A stretch of 64,000 nucleotides of DNA, from the NCBI GenBank assembly GCA_013397075.1, contig VWZS01007655.1, forward strand, positions 62,633 through 126,632, written 5' to 3'. Below are positions 12,971 through 26,200 of this stretch, piece by piece (position 1 is the stretch's first letter; the number at the start of each line of letters is the position of its first letter). The DNA is from Rhabdornis inornatus. Taxonomy: Eukaryota; Chordata; Aves; Passeriformes; Rhabdornithidae. Below the pieces are notes generated by a model that was not told the origin of the DNA, did no database searches, and saw only the letters and a program-made list of their open reading frames with translations. Position numbers and translations under genes: made by a program.

Positions 12971-14943
12971 TTCTTCTTGGTAAAGTAGCATATTTTAATC
13001 CGGTTACAATAAAATTACCACAGGATATTAAAAAATAAAAACAAGAAGGTATTTAGAAAATTTTATATATATACATTTGCTCAAAAATTCTATTATGTAA
13101 ACATTAGCATAGCAAGTTCATATATTAGTTTATTAATACTTATGTGAATACTGTACATATATATGTTTAATTAATAATATATTTTCTACAGTTTAATAGT
13201 AACAACAAAAAAATCCCTCCCCTAACTCAAAAGGGAAATTCAGCTTCTTCAGTTGCCAACAGGTTTGGTCCGACATGCAAGACACTGAGTTCTTCATCTC
13301 AGTGTCAACTAAGAAGGAAAGCACAGCCTTTGAAATACAGAACTGGCTTTTTAACCACACTTACATTTTTATAATGTTTTCTGTCTCAAATGATTAATAC
13401 TAAAAAAAAAACACTTATCACAGTTTAATTACTGTCATGGCATGGAGATAATTTCTGAAATCTTGTTAAAGGAACTCATTCCCCTACAGGGAAGTGCAAT
13501 AATTTCTGTTTTGATGTGATAAAAAACAGTATTTTTCTACAGTCCAGTTATTTGCAGCAATTTGTAAATTTGGAAGAGTCATTCCTTTCTTAACATTTCA
13601 GTGCTGTTGTCTAGAATAAATTCATGTCATTATGAATGAAAAAACTAAGCCATTAATATTGATTAGAAGTATGCTCTCATTATTTTTGTAGAAGGAATTT
13701 ATAAATAATCTAAGTTCTCTGTAACCAGATCATAAAAGTACAGTTAGTGTAGAGTGAGAATAAATGAAATGTAGTGTCACACCACTGTAGAACAAGTGGT
13801 TTATCTTCCATTCAATATGTGAAACACAAAGCAGGTTAATTGATATTTTTAAATATATTTTGTATTTCATATAGATATTTTCCTATAGTAAAGTGTTTCT
13901 TTGAATACAGAATGCTATGAAACTATCAAACTTACAAAATAATAATCAAGTTAATATTTCATGTGATGCAGGGTGCTGACTGAAATACCCTAAGCTACAG
14001 AAAATAAAGGAGAGAAATCCTTTACTTCCTTGAATTGTTTAATCACTTTTCCAGAAGTGACTTAAGATCCTATTCAGAAGCATTACTGTTGTTCTAAGGA
14101 GAAAAATGTGGTTTTGTGTGGAACAGGTTTCTTTTCATATATCCTAGAGTTCCAGCTGGAAGAGTCCAAGGCTGATTCCAAGATTTGCAAGGGTGTATTG
14201 CAGCAGGATTTGGTCAAAAAATTGTTTTTTGCTTTTTTTCTTTTCTTTTAAACAGCTGTTCCACAGGTTTCTCATTGTAATTTCAAGCAGGTCACCGTAT
14301 TTCTATCCACAGGTATGTATTATCTGTTCTCAGAATTCCAAGACATTAGATGAAAAATATTTTGGGGTGGGGGTTTGAACCTTTGAAATGGCATGAGATC
14401 CCTGCATTCTTTGAAGGAAAAAAGAATGACATCAATATAAGAAAGCACCAATTACTGATTCTGGTAACAAAATACCAGGTTCTTAAACATTAATATGTCC
14501 TGGCAGAAGCATCGTTAGTTCACTGGGGGTTCACCAAGTCTCATTTATTATTAGCTTGCTGCTCTGAGTCAGTCAACCCCATTGTTAGTGGGTTTGTATT
14601 AATTAATTTGACAGCTACCATGTAGATATTATTCTGTACAATAAACCACGACTGTTACCGAAAAAAAACACCTTAGCAATAGGTCACAATTTTGAGCCAG
14701 TAATCTTTAATACCATTCTTTTCTTTCTCTAAATGCTTGTATTAAATCAATCAAAATGGCTTATGACTTGCAGTAGATTCTGTAAGGTAGTATAACTTGA
14801 TTACAACTATCACATCAACAACATATTCCATTAAAAAGACTGGCTTTGAAATTATTATCTTCCTAAGAATATGTGACTTAATGGAGGTATCAATTTAAGC
14901 CTTTATAGCTATGTCAATATCCTGGTTCATATAAACCTTGGAG

Positions 14944-14945
<2 letters not shown>

Positions 14946-14989
<44 letters not shown>
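14946..14989. repeat. (TTA)n microsatellite
   Basis: This is a 44-bp perfect TTA repeat, about 14.7 copies, inside the putative SNX29 3' UTR. It would be (UAA)n in the minus-strand transcript and ends in an AATAAA hexamer. Confidence 0.97.
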
Positions 14990-17900
14990 GAGAACTTAGA
15001 TTTAATTTGCAAAAGCCAAGTCAACACATTGCATTCTCTATAATGAATGAGACAATCTCTAAATAAATGAGATTCTGAAAAACCAGTCAATCTGTGAATA
15101 CTGATGGAGACATCTGCAAAAGCTGGAAGAGCTCTGCCTGCTCTCTGTTTCTTAGGGAAGGGTTCATGGTGGAGGTGACTGGACAACAGCATTGCAGTAG
15201 GAGCTGTGCCACTTTTTTACAGTTTGTTTTGAACAGTCACTAAAGGATGCAGAGGAGAAGCCCTGGATCTAAAGACAAAGCAGGAATGAAATGCAAACAA
15301 GACCACAAATTGCTCTAGGCTGGTTCTACCAGCCAGGAACAGCTCCAGGACCCAGCCTGTCCCAAGTCCTCTATCCTGGGATTACAGCACTGGTCACTGG
15401 TGCAGAATGGGCAGCAACAAATTAATTAATAATTCATTAGTAACGAACCCAGCAGCTCATTGTGAGCTGCCCACTGAGCATGGATGGGGGTTTAAGAGCT
15501 GTGAGTCAGCCAAAGGAAGTTTAGAGCTGTACAAAATTTGTAACTGCATGGAATTGAGTGAACACGACAAGCTGATAAAATCATTCCACTGGCAGAGTCA
15601 TTGTTACACTTACAGCTACTTCAGATAAATAATGTAACTACTTGGGATTCTTAATAGCAACTGGTCAACCTTCTTCAGGAGGCTTTGCTGATTCTGGTGA
15701 ATGAACAGAAGTGGGATTTGTAAAAGATACAGGATTCTAAGACAGGGCCTGTCAGAATGTCTTGAGGCAGCAAAAATTTGGGCATTCCTGTCAGCAGGCC
15801 CCTACTGGCACTCATGCAGGTACCTCTATAGTCTTCAACATAACCAGGGGTTTAAAATGGGAATGCCACCTTGTGAAGAAATGCCTTCCTTTGATTATTT
15901 CCTGGGATTTTAGAGAAACCACAGCTGAGCTTTTAAATGGATTAGTAATGTACCCATTATGGTATCTTGTATCACCAAGTGAACATTGTTTGCAGACTGT
16001 AATCTGCAAGCTAAATTCTGCTGAAGTTAACAAAGAGCAATTTGTACACAGAAAACAAGTTTCGTATTTTTATATGATCTACATACATACTTTAAAAAAT
16101 TACAAGAAGCAAGATAATCAGGAATGAAATAATTTTAAGAGCCAAATGTAGATACAAAAAATTCCTTTTAAACAACTAAAAAGAAATTCAGTCTGCAGTA
16201 AATGAAATTTCTTACCATTTGCCGCTTGCTGAATAAGTACTTGAATCTGTGAATTATTTCTTGAAAATGAATACAGCTTCATGTAACAGATATATCACAA
16301 AGGTTTCCACATAGCGTTTTCTTTCAAATTTACTTGCAATTCAGTGTTAGTACATGTGCCATACCTCTACTAACCAAGTCTCCACTTTCTGAAAAATGAG
16401 TTAAAATGGTTTCAAAGTGAGACCATTATAGCTACTTTTCTTTCCAACAAAGACAAATTAAACCATCAGCAGTGCATCAGGCTGAAGAGTTTGGAGAATC
16501 TACTTAACTGCCAATCTACTCACTGTAACTAACACAAAACACCAACAGTAATTAATCTGTTAATGAACACACAGCAGCGAGCTCCCAGGCTGGCCTTCGG
16601 GCTTTTCTCTTTGTCTGTGTGGTAACTGAGAGCTTTTACTGACTGGGAAGCATTGCTCCATTTCTGTGACATGATTTTACTTCGTGGTATTTCACCTACT
16701 GAAATTTCTGACCTGGAGAGTGAATCCTACTCCCCTCTGCCACATTTTGCAGTAGAGTACAATCTAAAAGCTCCATATTTCAGTGGTGGGAATCCAGCAC
16801 GAGGGGCTCATGCTCAGGCTTGCTGGTTACTCACCGTGGGTAACAAAGCCCTCCTCACCCGAGAGGTGCCACTGAAAATGACTGACCACTGACCTGCCTG
16901 AACAATATTGACTGCTCACAGGAATGCAGAACACAAGTTCCAGTTTGCTGGAACTTTAGTAAAGCACTAAGGTACAAAGTCTGCTATTCATCATCAGCTT
17001 GTTTTTTTCCTGGAGAATAAGATGTGAAAATTTAATATAATGAATGGACAATAAAATTACAAGATACACCAATTTAAGTAACATTATCCAAAGAAACTTC
17101 TGAGAGGAAAGATGTTCTTACATAAAGGAAAACCAGAACACAATTGATAGAAAATTTGAACATACACTGCTTAAACTTAATGAAGAGAAGAAGATAGCTA
17201 AACCATAATTAACTGCCTACGGCAGTGCAGCTAATGGATACTGAACTGGATTCCAGTTAATCCATGTCAGGACTTCCATCACTTGTAACAATTCTTGACA
17301 ATTTTTTAGTTACTCTTACAGTTGTAGCATTACAAATTACTTTTCAATAAGAGGTGATGGGTAACAGGCACTTTCATTACAGGCAATTTTTAAAGTATGA
17401 CCATGTGAAGGATTTTACAAAATCAGATTAAGAATTCCACTCTGGTAATTCCACTCTCTGTTAATGATGGACTGCTCTGTAACATAAGCAACAAATTAAT
17501 AACTCAATATAATCCAAGACTTCAAAGCAGTGTTTTGTACCATGCTAATTTAGTATATCCATGTGGTGGTTTGTAGAAATGAATAATATTGCACCTGCCT
17601 TACAGAAGACTGAAATTTCACTAAAAAAAATTATTACATTCTCTGATTTTAAAGAATTACTTCCCACAAATGAATGCTATTGAGAATATCTAACAAGAAA
17701 TGTACAAAAGCTATTTTTCCACCTGTAATTTTTCTCATCATCTACATTGTCAAGTTTTTAAAAAACCTTTGTGTGTCAGAGGTTTACAATAAGAAAAACA
17801 AAACAACCCAGTCTTTCTATTTACAAAAGGTAATAAATTAGTGAGGTTCTTTTAAGCACATCCTTCTGACATATTAAGTAATAATCATAATGGCTCTTCT

Positions 17901-18298
17901 AAGGAAAAAAAAATTGTCTTAACGTGAACTCCATGTCTCTCTGGAACAGAAAACTGTGCATGGAAAAAGGGACAACATAATACAAACAAGGAATTCATTG
18001 TGACAGGACTTCAGAGGAACAAAGGAGAATTTGTGCAGTGCAGCTTTACAAAACAAAGGAAATGCCGACCAGTTTGCTGAGCTCTCGTGAAGAGCCCTCG
18101 TATTCTTTTGAGAAAGTGATTACTCCCTTCCAAAGTAGTTAATCAGGATATGACCCTTGGTAATGAAAGTCTCTTTTCAGGATTTAAGTTGATGCAGCTG
18201 TAGTCTCTTCAGGAGCTTAAATTATAAATATAGGCTAGGAAGGAACCACAGAACAACTTGAAGTGTGTGCTGCCCATAGCGGCAACTCAGGAGAAGGG

Positions 18299-18428
18299 TC
18301 AGAGGTCGCCACTCTGAGGCTCCAGGCTCCGGGGCTCCCTTGGGTGGCCACGGGACAGTTTGGGGAAGCGGGTGGTCACTTTCGAGCGATTGCTTTTGCT
18401 CACTGCTTCTCCAGAGGCTGGGATATCA
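18299..18428 (-). CDS. SNX29: SNX29 terminal coding exon with stop codon
   Basis: This exon is 130 nt. Its first base completes the split codon (CT/T, leucine). The frame then reads DIPASGEAVSKSN and onward through RFPKLSRGHPREPRS to EPQSGDL and TGA at 18301-18299. This tail after the PX domain is characteristic of SNX29: the KLSRG..PRE and EPQSGDL segments match what I recall of the vertebrate protein. It is basic, rich in Ser and Pro, and probably disordered. The acceptor on the minus strand is TTTTTTGTCTCCCTAG ending at 18429. The exon is a local GC-rich and CpG-containing island in AT-rich DNA. Plus-strand open frames over the same bases (18263-18478, 18360-18605) are shadows. The leucine at the junction appears to replace valine of mammals (from memory). 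Confidence 0.93.
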
Positions 18429-21400
18429 CTAGGGAGACAAAAAATAAACACGGAACAGCTAATTTATGTCATATGTAAATTGTTGTGTAGTTATTTCCAA
18501 ATGAAAAAAGCGGATGTTATGAGAGCCTGGCACATGACTGTGAAGTACAGCGCACATCTTCGACATCACAGAATTGCATTCTTTCCACTGCTGTCTCAGG
18601 TGTGAATTACAAAATGGGCTCTTTCAGAAATGAGAACTAGTAGAACTTTCAATACTTTATGGAAGATTGCAAGTTACAGGATAAAAGCGGATCTCTATGA
18701 GTTGCAGTTCAGAAATGGTGGGAAAAACATTTTGAAGTGATAAAAGTACAAGCAAAATAGACAAGAGCTTGGATGATGCTCAGTTAACAATCCTCTAGTC
18801 ATGGATGGATGTATCATTACATGATGAGTACATTGGTAATACATCCCTGAATTCTTCAGTCTCTCCTGAACCACAACATACTGCAGTCTTACATGAATGA
18901 GCCTTTTGCAAAAGACCCTGAGAAGTACATTATATTCAAAAACAAGCAGTAACAGAAAATTCCAGCTTACCTAGGTGATATTCAGGCTATAGACTCCTCG
19001 GAAAACTACAGTATAAAGGGATAGCATTGTACTTTTGCCATTCTTTTACAGGACTCCACATGATTTTTAATTACACTGCTTACACACAGATCAATAAATA
19101 GAACTAAGTTTTGCATTTAGCAATTCAACTAAGCAATAAAATTCCACAGCATACAAAGCCAAGCTTATTTTCATAAGTAAAAAAACCCAACCTTGTAATA
19201 CTTATCTTCAGAATGTGATAACAAGTCCAGAAAGGAGAAATTGCTCATCTGTACTTCTGGCCATATTAAACAAACAAAGATATATTTGAAAACAATCCCC
19301 AAAGATCTCTGTGCAGTTTCTTCTCCTGCAGAGTGACCTTCCTCACACACAGGCCAGTCATTCCTGCCAGAGCCACAGGCACACTCAGGCCCCACCGAGG
19401 TGTTTGGAGCACCCACATGGGAGAGATGTTAGCAAAGCAAAAGCCTTTAACGAGTCCTGGGATTGACTGGGAAATTCACTTGCAGGCAGCAGAGCACTCC
19501 TGCAGCAAAGGGCACCTGTCCTGCCTGGCCATTGGCTGCAGAACTACAGCACATGCACAGCCACCCCCACAAAGGGAAGAGAAAAAAACCAGTATGGAAA
19601 AGTTATGTTCAATTCAGACGCTAAGCAACAGAAAATTAAGTTTTGTGGGGTTTTTTAATGGCAGAGTATTTAACTGGTCAAAATTTCTAAGCAGAAAACT
19701 CTGAAATAGCTTTAGTTAAAATAATAAAGGATTTTCCTTAATCAAGATTCACCACATTCCTATTATAGTATTTAGTCTTCCAAGGTAACTAAGAAGTCCT
19801 TTGTGTGAAAAAATGCATAAAATACCTGTGGCATACATCCTCCTCTTCTTCAATAACCAGATTAACAAGTTAGATCTTTAATTCCTTATTTTCCTTGTTA
19901 CTAAAATACAAAGTCTAAAAATTCATTTAGCCTATGTTATTAATTCTAGGTAGCCAAGGATAATTGGACTTCCAACTGTGGCCCTACGATTTCCTATTCT
20001 AAAACTCAGCAATGCTATCTAAGTTGCTGTAGAGAACTCTGATCATGTGAATCCAATTTCAGCTGTGCTCATTACCATGGATTTCTTTTAGTAACGTGAA
20101 TATTATTACTCATAATTTTTATTCTATTTATAAAATTGAGCAATGCAGTATTGATAATGTAATGCTTGTAAAAGAGAGCATGTGACATTGGCTTCAGAGG
20201 GTTGTGATTTTGTTTTAAGATATGTATTTTTCAGAACATGTAAAGGTAAAATAATCTAAATATCAAATATACAATGGAATAAAATGAAATGTTCACCTCA
20301 ATGGGCTTTGCTCAATCTAACAGGTGTTAATTCACCAGCACAACGGCCAGTGCTGGCAGAGTTTGGCTGTCTGAGGCACACAGGAATCCTTGGCAGGTAC
20401 AAAGTGGTTTACCCTGCAGCAGAGGGCATGAGCAGAGTGCAATTACTGTAATTTGGTGATTGCTTTATGGAAAGCACATTTTAATGCACAAGCTCCTCCT
20501 GCTGGCACGTCCCCAAAACGACATCAGTGCCAGCCCAATGGAGCAAAGCTATTCAGAGGGAAAAGGGCAAAAGGGGCAGAAGGAGTTCCCCTAAAATGAA
20601 GAGAGATTAATTAATTTCAGTCTGCCCTACCAGGCAGGGCTGAGGTAATCAGGTCGTTTAGGGTAATTAAATGAACACCAATGTCTGTGAGCAAAGGACA
20701 GAAATGGCAAGTAATTCTGCTAATTTAGATGATGCTACTCCACAACATGATAATTCTAATAACTAAATTAGAGATTAATTTATTCTTAAATGTCTGAGCT
20801 AATTTTTATAATGACAATCTAAGACACATTATTATCTAATGTAGGTTTACAGAAATCAATGTATATCTGAGGAATTACATCTTCATGCATCCAGCATGAA
20901 AAGAAAACTGGAGCTGAAATTGAATTGATCAACTTCCATGGAAACAGATGTTCTATGAGGGAAAAAGTTTCAAGTATTAAAAAAGAGTCATAAATTTAAG
21001 AGTCTTTCAGTCCCTTTTCATCCTCCCTTTTTCCAAACCTGATGAGGGAACCACCCATCTCACTTGCCTGCTTTGGCTCTGGCTTTTTTACCAAAATGAC
21101 CAACCCCCTCCAAAACATGGTAATCAAGTAGTAGGAAAAGATTAATCTCCCATCTCTTCTGTCTCCTGTTATTAGATTTAATAATTTATTTCTGGCCTAG
21201 AGGTTGAATGATATCTATACAGTCTCTGGCACTAAACAAGACACTTTCTAAATGTACTGATAGTTCAACTGGTCAAATATTCCACAAACTTGTGGGCAGA
21301 GGCGTAAGATCTTAAAATTATTCTGACTGTATTTCTGGCAAATGCACATGAAGATGGAATTGAGACAAATCTTTTTGCCACCCAGTGTTTGGGATAGAGA

Positions 21401-23164
21401 AGGAAGAAAAAGCCATTACCTACAAGGTTTGCAAATCCTCTGATTTGTCACACTCAGTAAAATTAGTCCCTAGGTTACTTTTGGAGGAGGCTGAGTTAGG
21501 GTCCACCTCTAATTGATTGCTTAACACAGACTAAAATACAAATTTAAAATACCTAAATCTAAACCAGGAGTAGCTGTGCTGCAGTAACTCATCCAAATCC
21601 TCCAAATCCCTGAGCTAAGTTTGCAATTTGTATAAACCTACACCTGTCCCAGCTGCACCTGTTTGGCTTTCATAAAACATTCTGCTTTTCGTTCTATTCC
21701 TTCTGAGCCACCGAAGCCTTAGCAGGGTCCAATTTTCCAGGCAGAGCCTGGCAGGCAGAGAGGCTTACCAGGCACTGCCCTGTTCAGCAGTGGAATGTCC
21801 ACCTATTAAAGGCTCAAGTTCTTTTCTACATTCTCACCTTGGCCCATTCTGAAGAAAAAAGCAACCTGCTGAGGCAATCAATTCCTCCTTCCCACCGGGT
21901 CATTGTTTAGCTTTTAAGCATTCCTGATTGATCTGCCCAGCGTTTGTTTGGCAAACGATTCCGTTTCATTGATTTTGTCTTGGTGTCAAGTTCTGCCTGA
22001 GGTGCATCTATAGAAAACAGCTTAAAATAACCGGTCCTTTTCATCAGCTGCTGGTTTATTCATACCTTCGATTTATTGCTCTCCCTGTATCCAAATGTAA
22101 ACTGTATTTTGTGGGATTTTCTTTACACATGCAGTACATGGAACTGCAGTATTTTCTTGTGAGCATTTACATGAAGAAATTGATTTCCCATCTGATTGTC
22201 TATTCTTCAGGATAAAATTAGCGGGAGAAGTTTCCGATAAAAATAGTATAACCTATCTGCAATTGGAAATACTTTTGTATCAGCCAGAGATCAGAGAACA
22301 GAAGTAATAAGCACATCTTGGCAGTGTAGCAAAGCTCAGGATCAGGCATTTCATGTATCTATCTATAGATCTATCTCACATGTAAATGCCTCTCTGGAGA
22401 CATTCATAATTCTAGTTTTACTTGAGTTATATTAAACACACCTCATGAAAAAAGACATTCACTGCCAGATAAATCTGGTGACTTTTGCCAGCTTCTTGTG
22501 TTATTAATTCTTTGTTAGTCATTATAATAATCTAATTCTGGTTATAACCTCAACACTTAATATGGTGCTCAGGCAGCAGCTCCTAAAAAAGGTCCTGTTA
22601 AGCCATGCCCAGACCATATCAGGAGATCCTTATTAGACAATTGAGAACTAATTCTGACTTGACAATGCAACATATCTCAGCACCTTCTGCCAATTCAAAT
22701 CACATGACACCTGTTTAGTGGCATTATTAACTAAGATTCTGAATTCATCAAATCATTTCACATACTGTATTAATTCCTGCTTTGCAATGAACTGGGTAAA
22801 ACCCCTGTTTCAGTTGGTGAAGTGCAAAAATAATTGGAGACACATTTCCTGCCACTGCTCCCAATTCTGTAGAAATTAAATATAATTATTAATAAGAAAC
22901 GGTGATCTCCATTTATTAATACAAATGTCTGATCTGGGTGTTTAAAGAGCCAGTTATTAGCAGAAGAGATAGAAAGAGAATCCCTCCACAGTACATACAC
23001 TTCAACACTGAAAATCCTGGAGACACTATTAGAGCAAAGTTGTCAGGTTACAAACTGAATAATCTTTTCCCATCAAGATTATATCTGAAATGAAATTTCA
23101 AGAAATGAAAATCATTAATTCTAATACTCTGTCAAATCATTTGGTTAATGTACAGCTCCTACTT

Positions 23165-23208
23165 TCACACACACACTTCTATGTATGTAGAAGTATTTCA
23201 CACACACT
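23165..23208. repeat. Short inverted repeat flanked by TTCACACACAC direct repeats
   Basis: ACTTCTA and TAGAAGT form a 7-bp stem around a 6-base loop (23175-23194). TTTCACACACAC copies sit on both sides (from about 23163 and 23197). No functional assignment is possible from sequence alone. Confidence 0.7.
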
Positions 23209-26200
23209 TCATGACGTATTCGATCTCTTCTTGCAGTGAAATAATGACACACAGTCGTGTTTCCATTTGTTAAGATTCTAATTACCCTGACTTGAACATT
23301 CACATGCTGCAATTCAGTTTCCATAACAGCATGAAGACTTTCGTCATTATCTGCATTGTTATTTGATTTTTTCTGTAAACCATGACACTGTATGTAACTC
23401 TGATGACACAACATTTTCCCCCACTAAGTTAATTTTGAAGTTGGCATAACAATATAGTTCTATAACTGAATAGTATCTGTGTTATACACTCACTCAGGAA
23501 ATGCTCAGAACCCTGCAAAAGTGACCTTTCATCAGTTTCCATCTAAGCAATACTTCTACTTAACACTCTCCTTCCTTGGCTTTCCCCTGCACAATAGGCT
23601 CTGCATCTGGGACTGGTTACTCTCCATGTTTTGTGACACCCCAGACAGAATAACAGAATGCATGAATACTGTGCTCTGACAAATGACCCTGCCCAGCTAA
23701 CTAGGAAGACAGAAACCAACACCACTATACACAGATTTACATTTATTTATAACTTATATATTTGGTTTTTGTATTCCTGTGCTTAGTTGAAAGGCAGGAA
23801 GTTTGGCTGTTCCATCCATTTCCATCTGGAAATCACCACAGCATTCAGCTCTACTCATTGTCCTCCTGTCAGGGGAGACTCTGTGAGCAGCACCATCCAC
23901 CACACTCACTGAGAGGGGATGAACAAGTGGTTCAGAAGCAGAACATGATCCAAGGTTGTTTATGTAATAACAAAAGGTTGGATTTGCTTTCAGAAGAACA
24001 GTGAATACCTAAATTTGGGTTTTCCTGCTTATCTTTAAGGAAAGCACAGACAGCTAGAATACATTTTTATTAAAAATATTCAGATAACTGAAGACAGAAG
24101 ATGTGCATTAGGATTCACAATGCATCATATACATGAAAATAAACTAAAATTTTTGTTTGGCAAGTAGCAATTTCCACGTGCTGCAGCAGCAGTGCACTAC
24201 AGGGACCAGCCAGGCACTTCCTCCTCCATAGACACAAACTGTTTGCACACAACAATTTTGACATGGAAGGCAGACAATTTTAATTACCAAATTAGCTTTT
24301 AAACAGCACATAATCAATACAATTGGCATTGGGCATAACAACAAAGTTTAGAGCAAATGCCTTCTCAGACACCAGGAGATGTGAAGCCAGTAAAAGGAGT
24401 TAAGTATTAACACCCCTGAGCTCTCCACCTCTAGTTTATACAGAACACAAAATGCAAATCATTAATTATGTTTCATGCCAAGCACTGGGAAAAAGGAAGA
24501 AAAAAAAAAAAAGAAAGATTTATCATCTCCCCCAGTTTGCTTAACTTTGCCAGTATCACAGAGAGAAAAAATCTGTAAGCTTAAAGTATTTCTTCCTATC
24601 TGTTCATCTGTATAATTTACCTGATCCTGAGCTCACTAATGTACTGAGGCTAATGGCAGTAAAAAACTGCATATTCCTGCCTTACTTTACCACGTCAGAC
24701 TTTCAGCCTTCAACATCACCTAATTCCAGCAGCTGGGAAGAGCAGCAGCTTCCAGTCTCCTGTTTTTCCATGCACTTAGGAGCAAACAGCTCCTGGTGCT
24801 TCAGCTCTGAGCTGGGCAATGGCCTGGTGGGGCCAGCTGCTGTGTCCCTGCTGAGGGGCTCTGTCCCCTCCATGCTCCCTGACTCTTCTTTGATTCAAAT
24901 TCAGCCAGGCAGGAATATCTGCCCCAAAGCACTGGCAGGTGCAGCTTTCAGTGAGTTTAAATAGTCTCCAAAGGAATAATGCAACTTAGCTTTGGGTTTT
25001 GCCAGTAAACTGCCCACCATAAAAACCTGCACATATAATTACCATCATTCTTTAATTTTTAAGGACAAGCCCCTTCTTTTAAAATTACCAGGGAAGCAAA
25101 TGGAACGGCAGAGAAAAGTTGTGATCAAAACATGTTGTTCTGATTTTCCAAGGAAGTGCTTCAGTTTTAATTGCTCCATCAAGTTAAGAGGTATCAGCTG
25201 CTTCTCTGAAGTTATCTTCATTTCTCATGAAGATTACACATGCTACTAACATGTGCAAAAGGCAGAAGAGAGCTGATGTGACCACTCTCAGAGACAGATC
25301 CAGATTTGAATCAATGTCACGTTAAAAATAACAGCTATGAATATAGAGAAATGAACAAACTTGAAAACTGGAATTATAATCATAACTTTTCTGGAAAATA
25401 TGGTGGCAACAATAACATGAAGAACACTGCTCTACAGCAATCACTCTTTCTGGGTTTTATTTTTTTAAATACTAAGGGCATGTTATTGCATTCCAGCCAT
25501 AAGCTTGATACTAATAGTGATCCATGACCTAAAAACCTCAAAAATATAGGCCATAATCTCAACCCCTGGGAGCTTTTTAATTATTCTTCATTTTAGCCCT
25601 TTATTTAGTTTTCCTAAGATAAAAAAGAAATTCCCACTGAGTTGGATAAGCCCGTAGAAAATAGTACATATCTGCACCTGGCAACATAATCACAGGGAGA
25701 GGGTTGAGACTTGGAATAGCAGAATTAGATCTGTACTCTCTAAATAAACAAAAGTAATCAAGATGGGGAAATATGTAAATAAATGAGTACCATCAACAGA
25801 ATAACAAGGGAAATGCTGACTTTGTTCTTGGTAATGAAGACAGGGACTATCGTTTACATTTAATCCAAGACAGAAAAGCAAGCTCATGGAAGAATGACAC
25901 TGCCTAGTAAATGACTACGGGAGCCAGTTGGGATACAAGAATCTTGATGGATTAGACAGAAACTAAACAAGAATCAGGCTGGCCAGCAAAAAAACGACCA
26001 CAGTAATCAGTAACCAAAAACACATTTTCTGTTTAATCATATTTTAATTATTTTCTCTGCAAAATGAAAATGTCTGTGATAAATGCAGCTCATCCCTTTC
26101 TTCATTATGACTCCAAATTAGGTTAACAGGCAGCAAAATTTGCTCCTGACTCCAGTGGGAGTTCAATGCATGGTGCATTGCTGGCCAGGAGCTCCTGAAA

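Larger units (their letters stand above)
12940..18298 (-). other. SNX29: Putative SNX29 3' UTR (end uncertain)
   Basis: The 3' UTR starts directly after the TGA at 18299. I see no further splice-plausible coding sequence and no recognisable interspersed repeat in this AT-rich stretch, which is unlike the repeat-bearing DNA below 11.8 kb. Minus-strand AATAAA hexamers, read as TTTATT on plus, lie at 14945-14950, 14544-14549, 13129-13134, 12958-12963 and 12965-12970. ATTAAA variants occur near 17031 and 15001. The closely doubled pair at 12958-12970 is my preferred distal site, giving roughly 5.3 kb of UTR. A (TTA)n microsatellite sits inside at 14946-14989. The left boundary is inferred only; shorter isoforms using the 14.5-14.9 kb signals are equally possible. 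Confidence 0.4.

Noticed and set aside
14914..15192. Minus-strand frame with a poly-isoleucine run
   Set aside because: The run comes from the (TTA)n microsatellite; the rest has no similarity.
18263..18605. Plus-strand open frames over the terminal SNX29 exon
   Set aside because: They are antisense shadows of the exon at 18299-18428, whose minus-strand reading matches SNX29 with correct phase.
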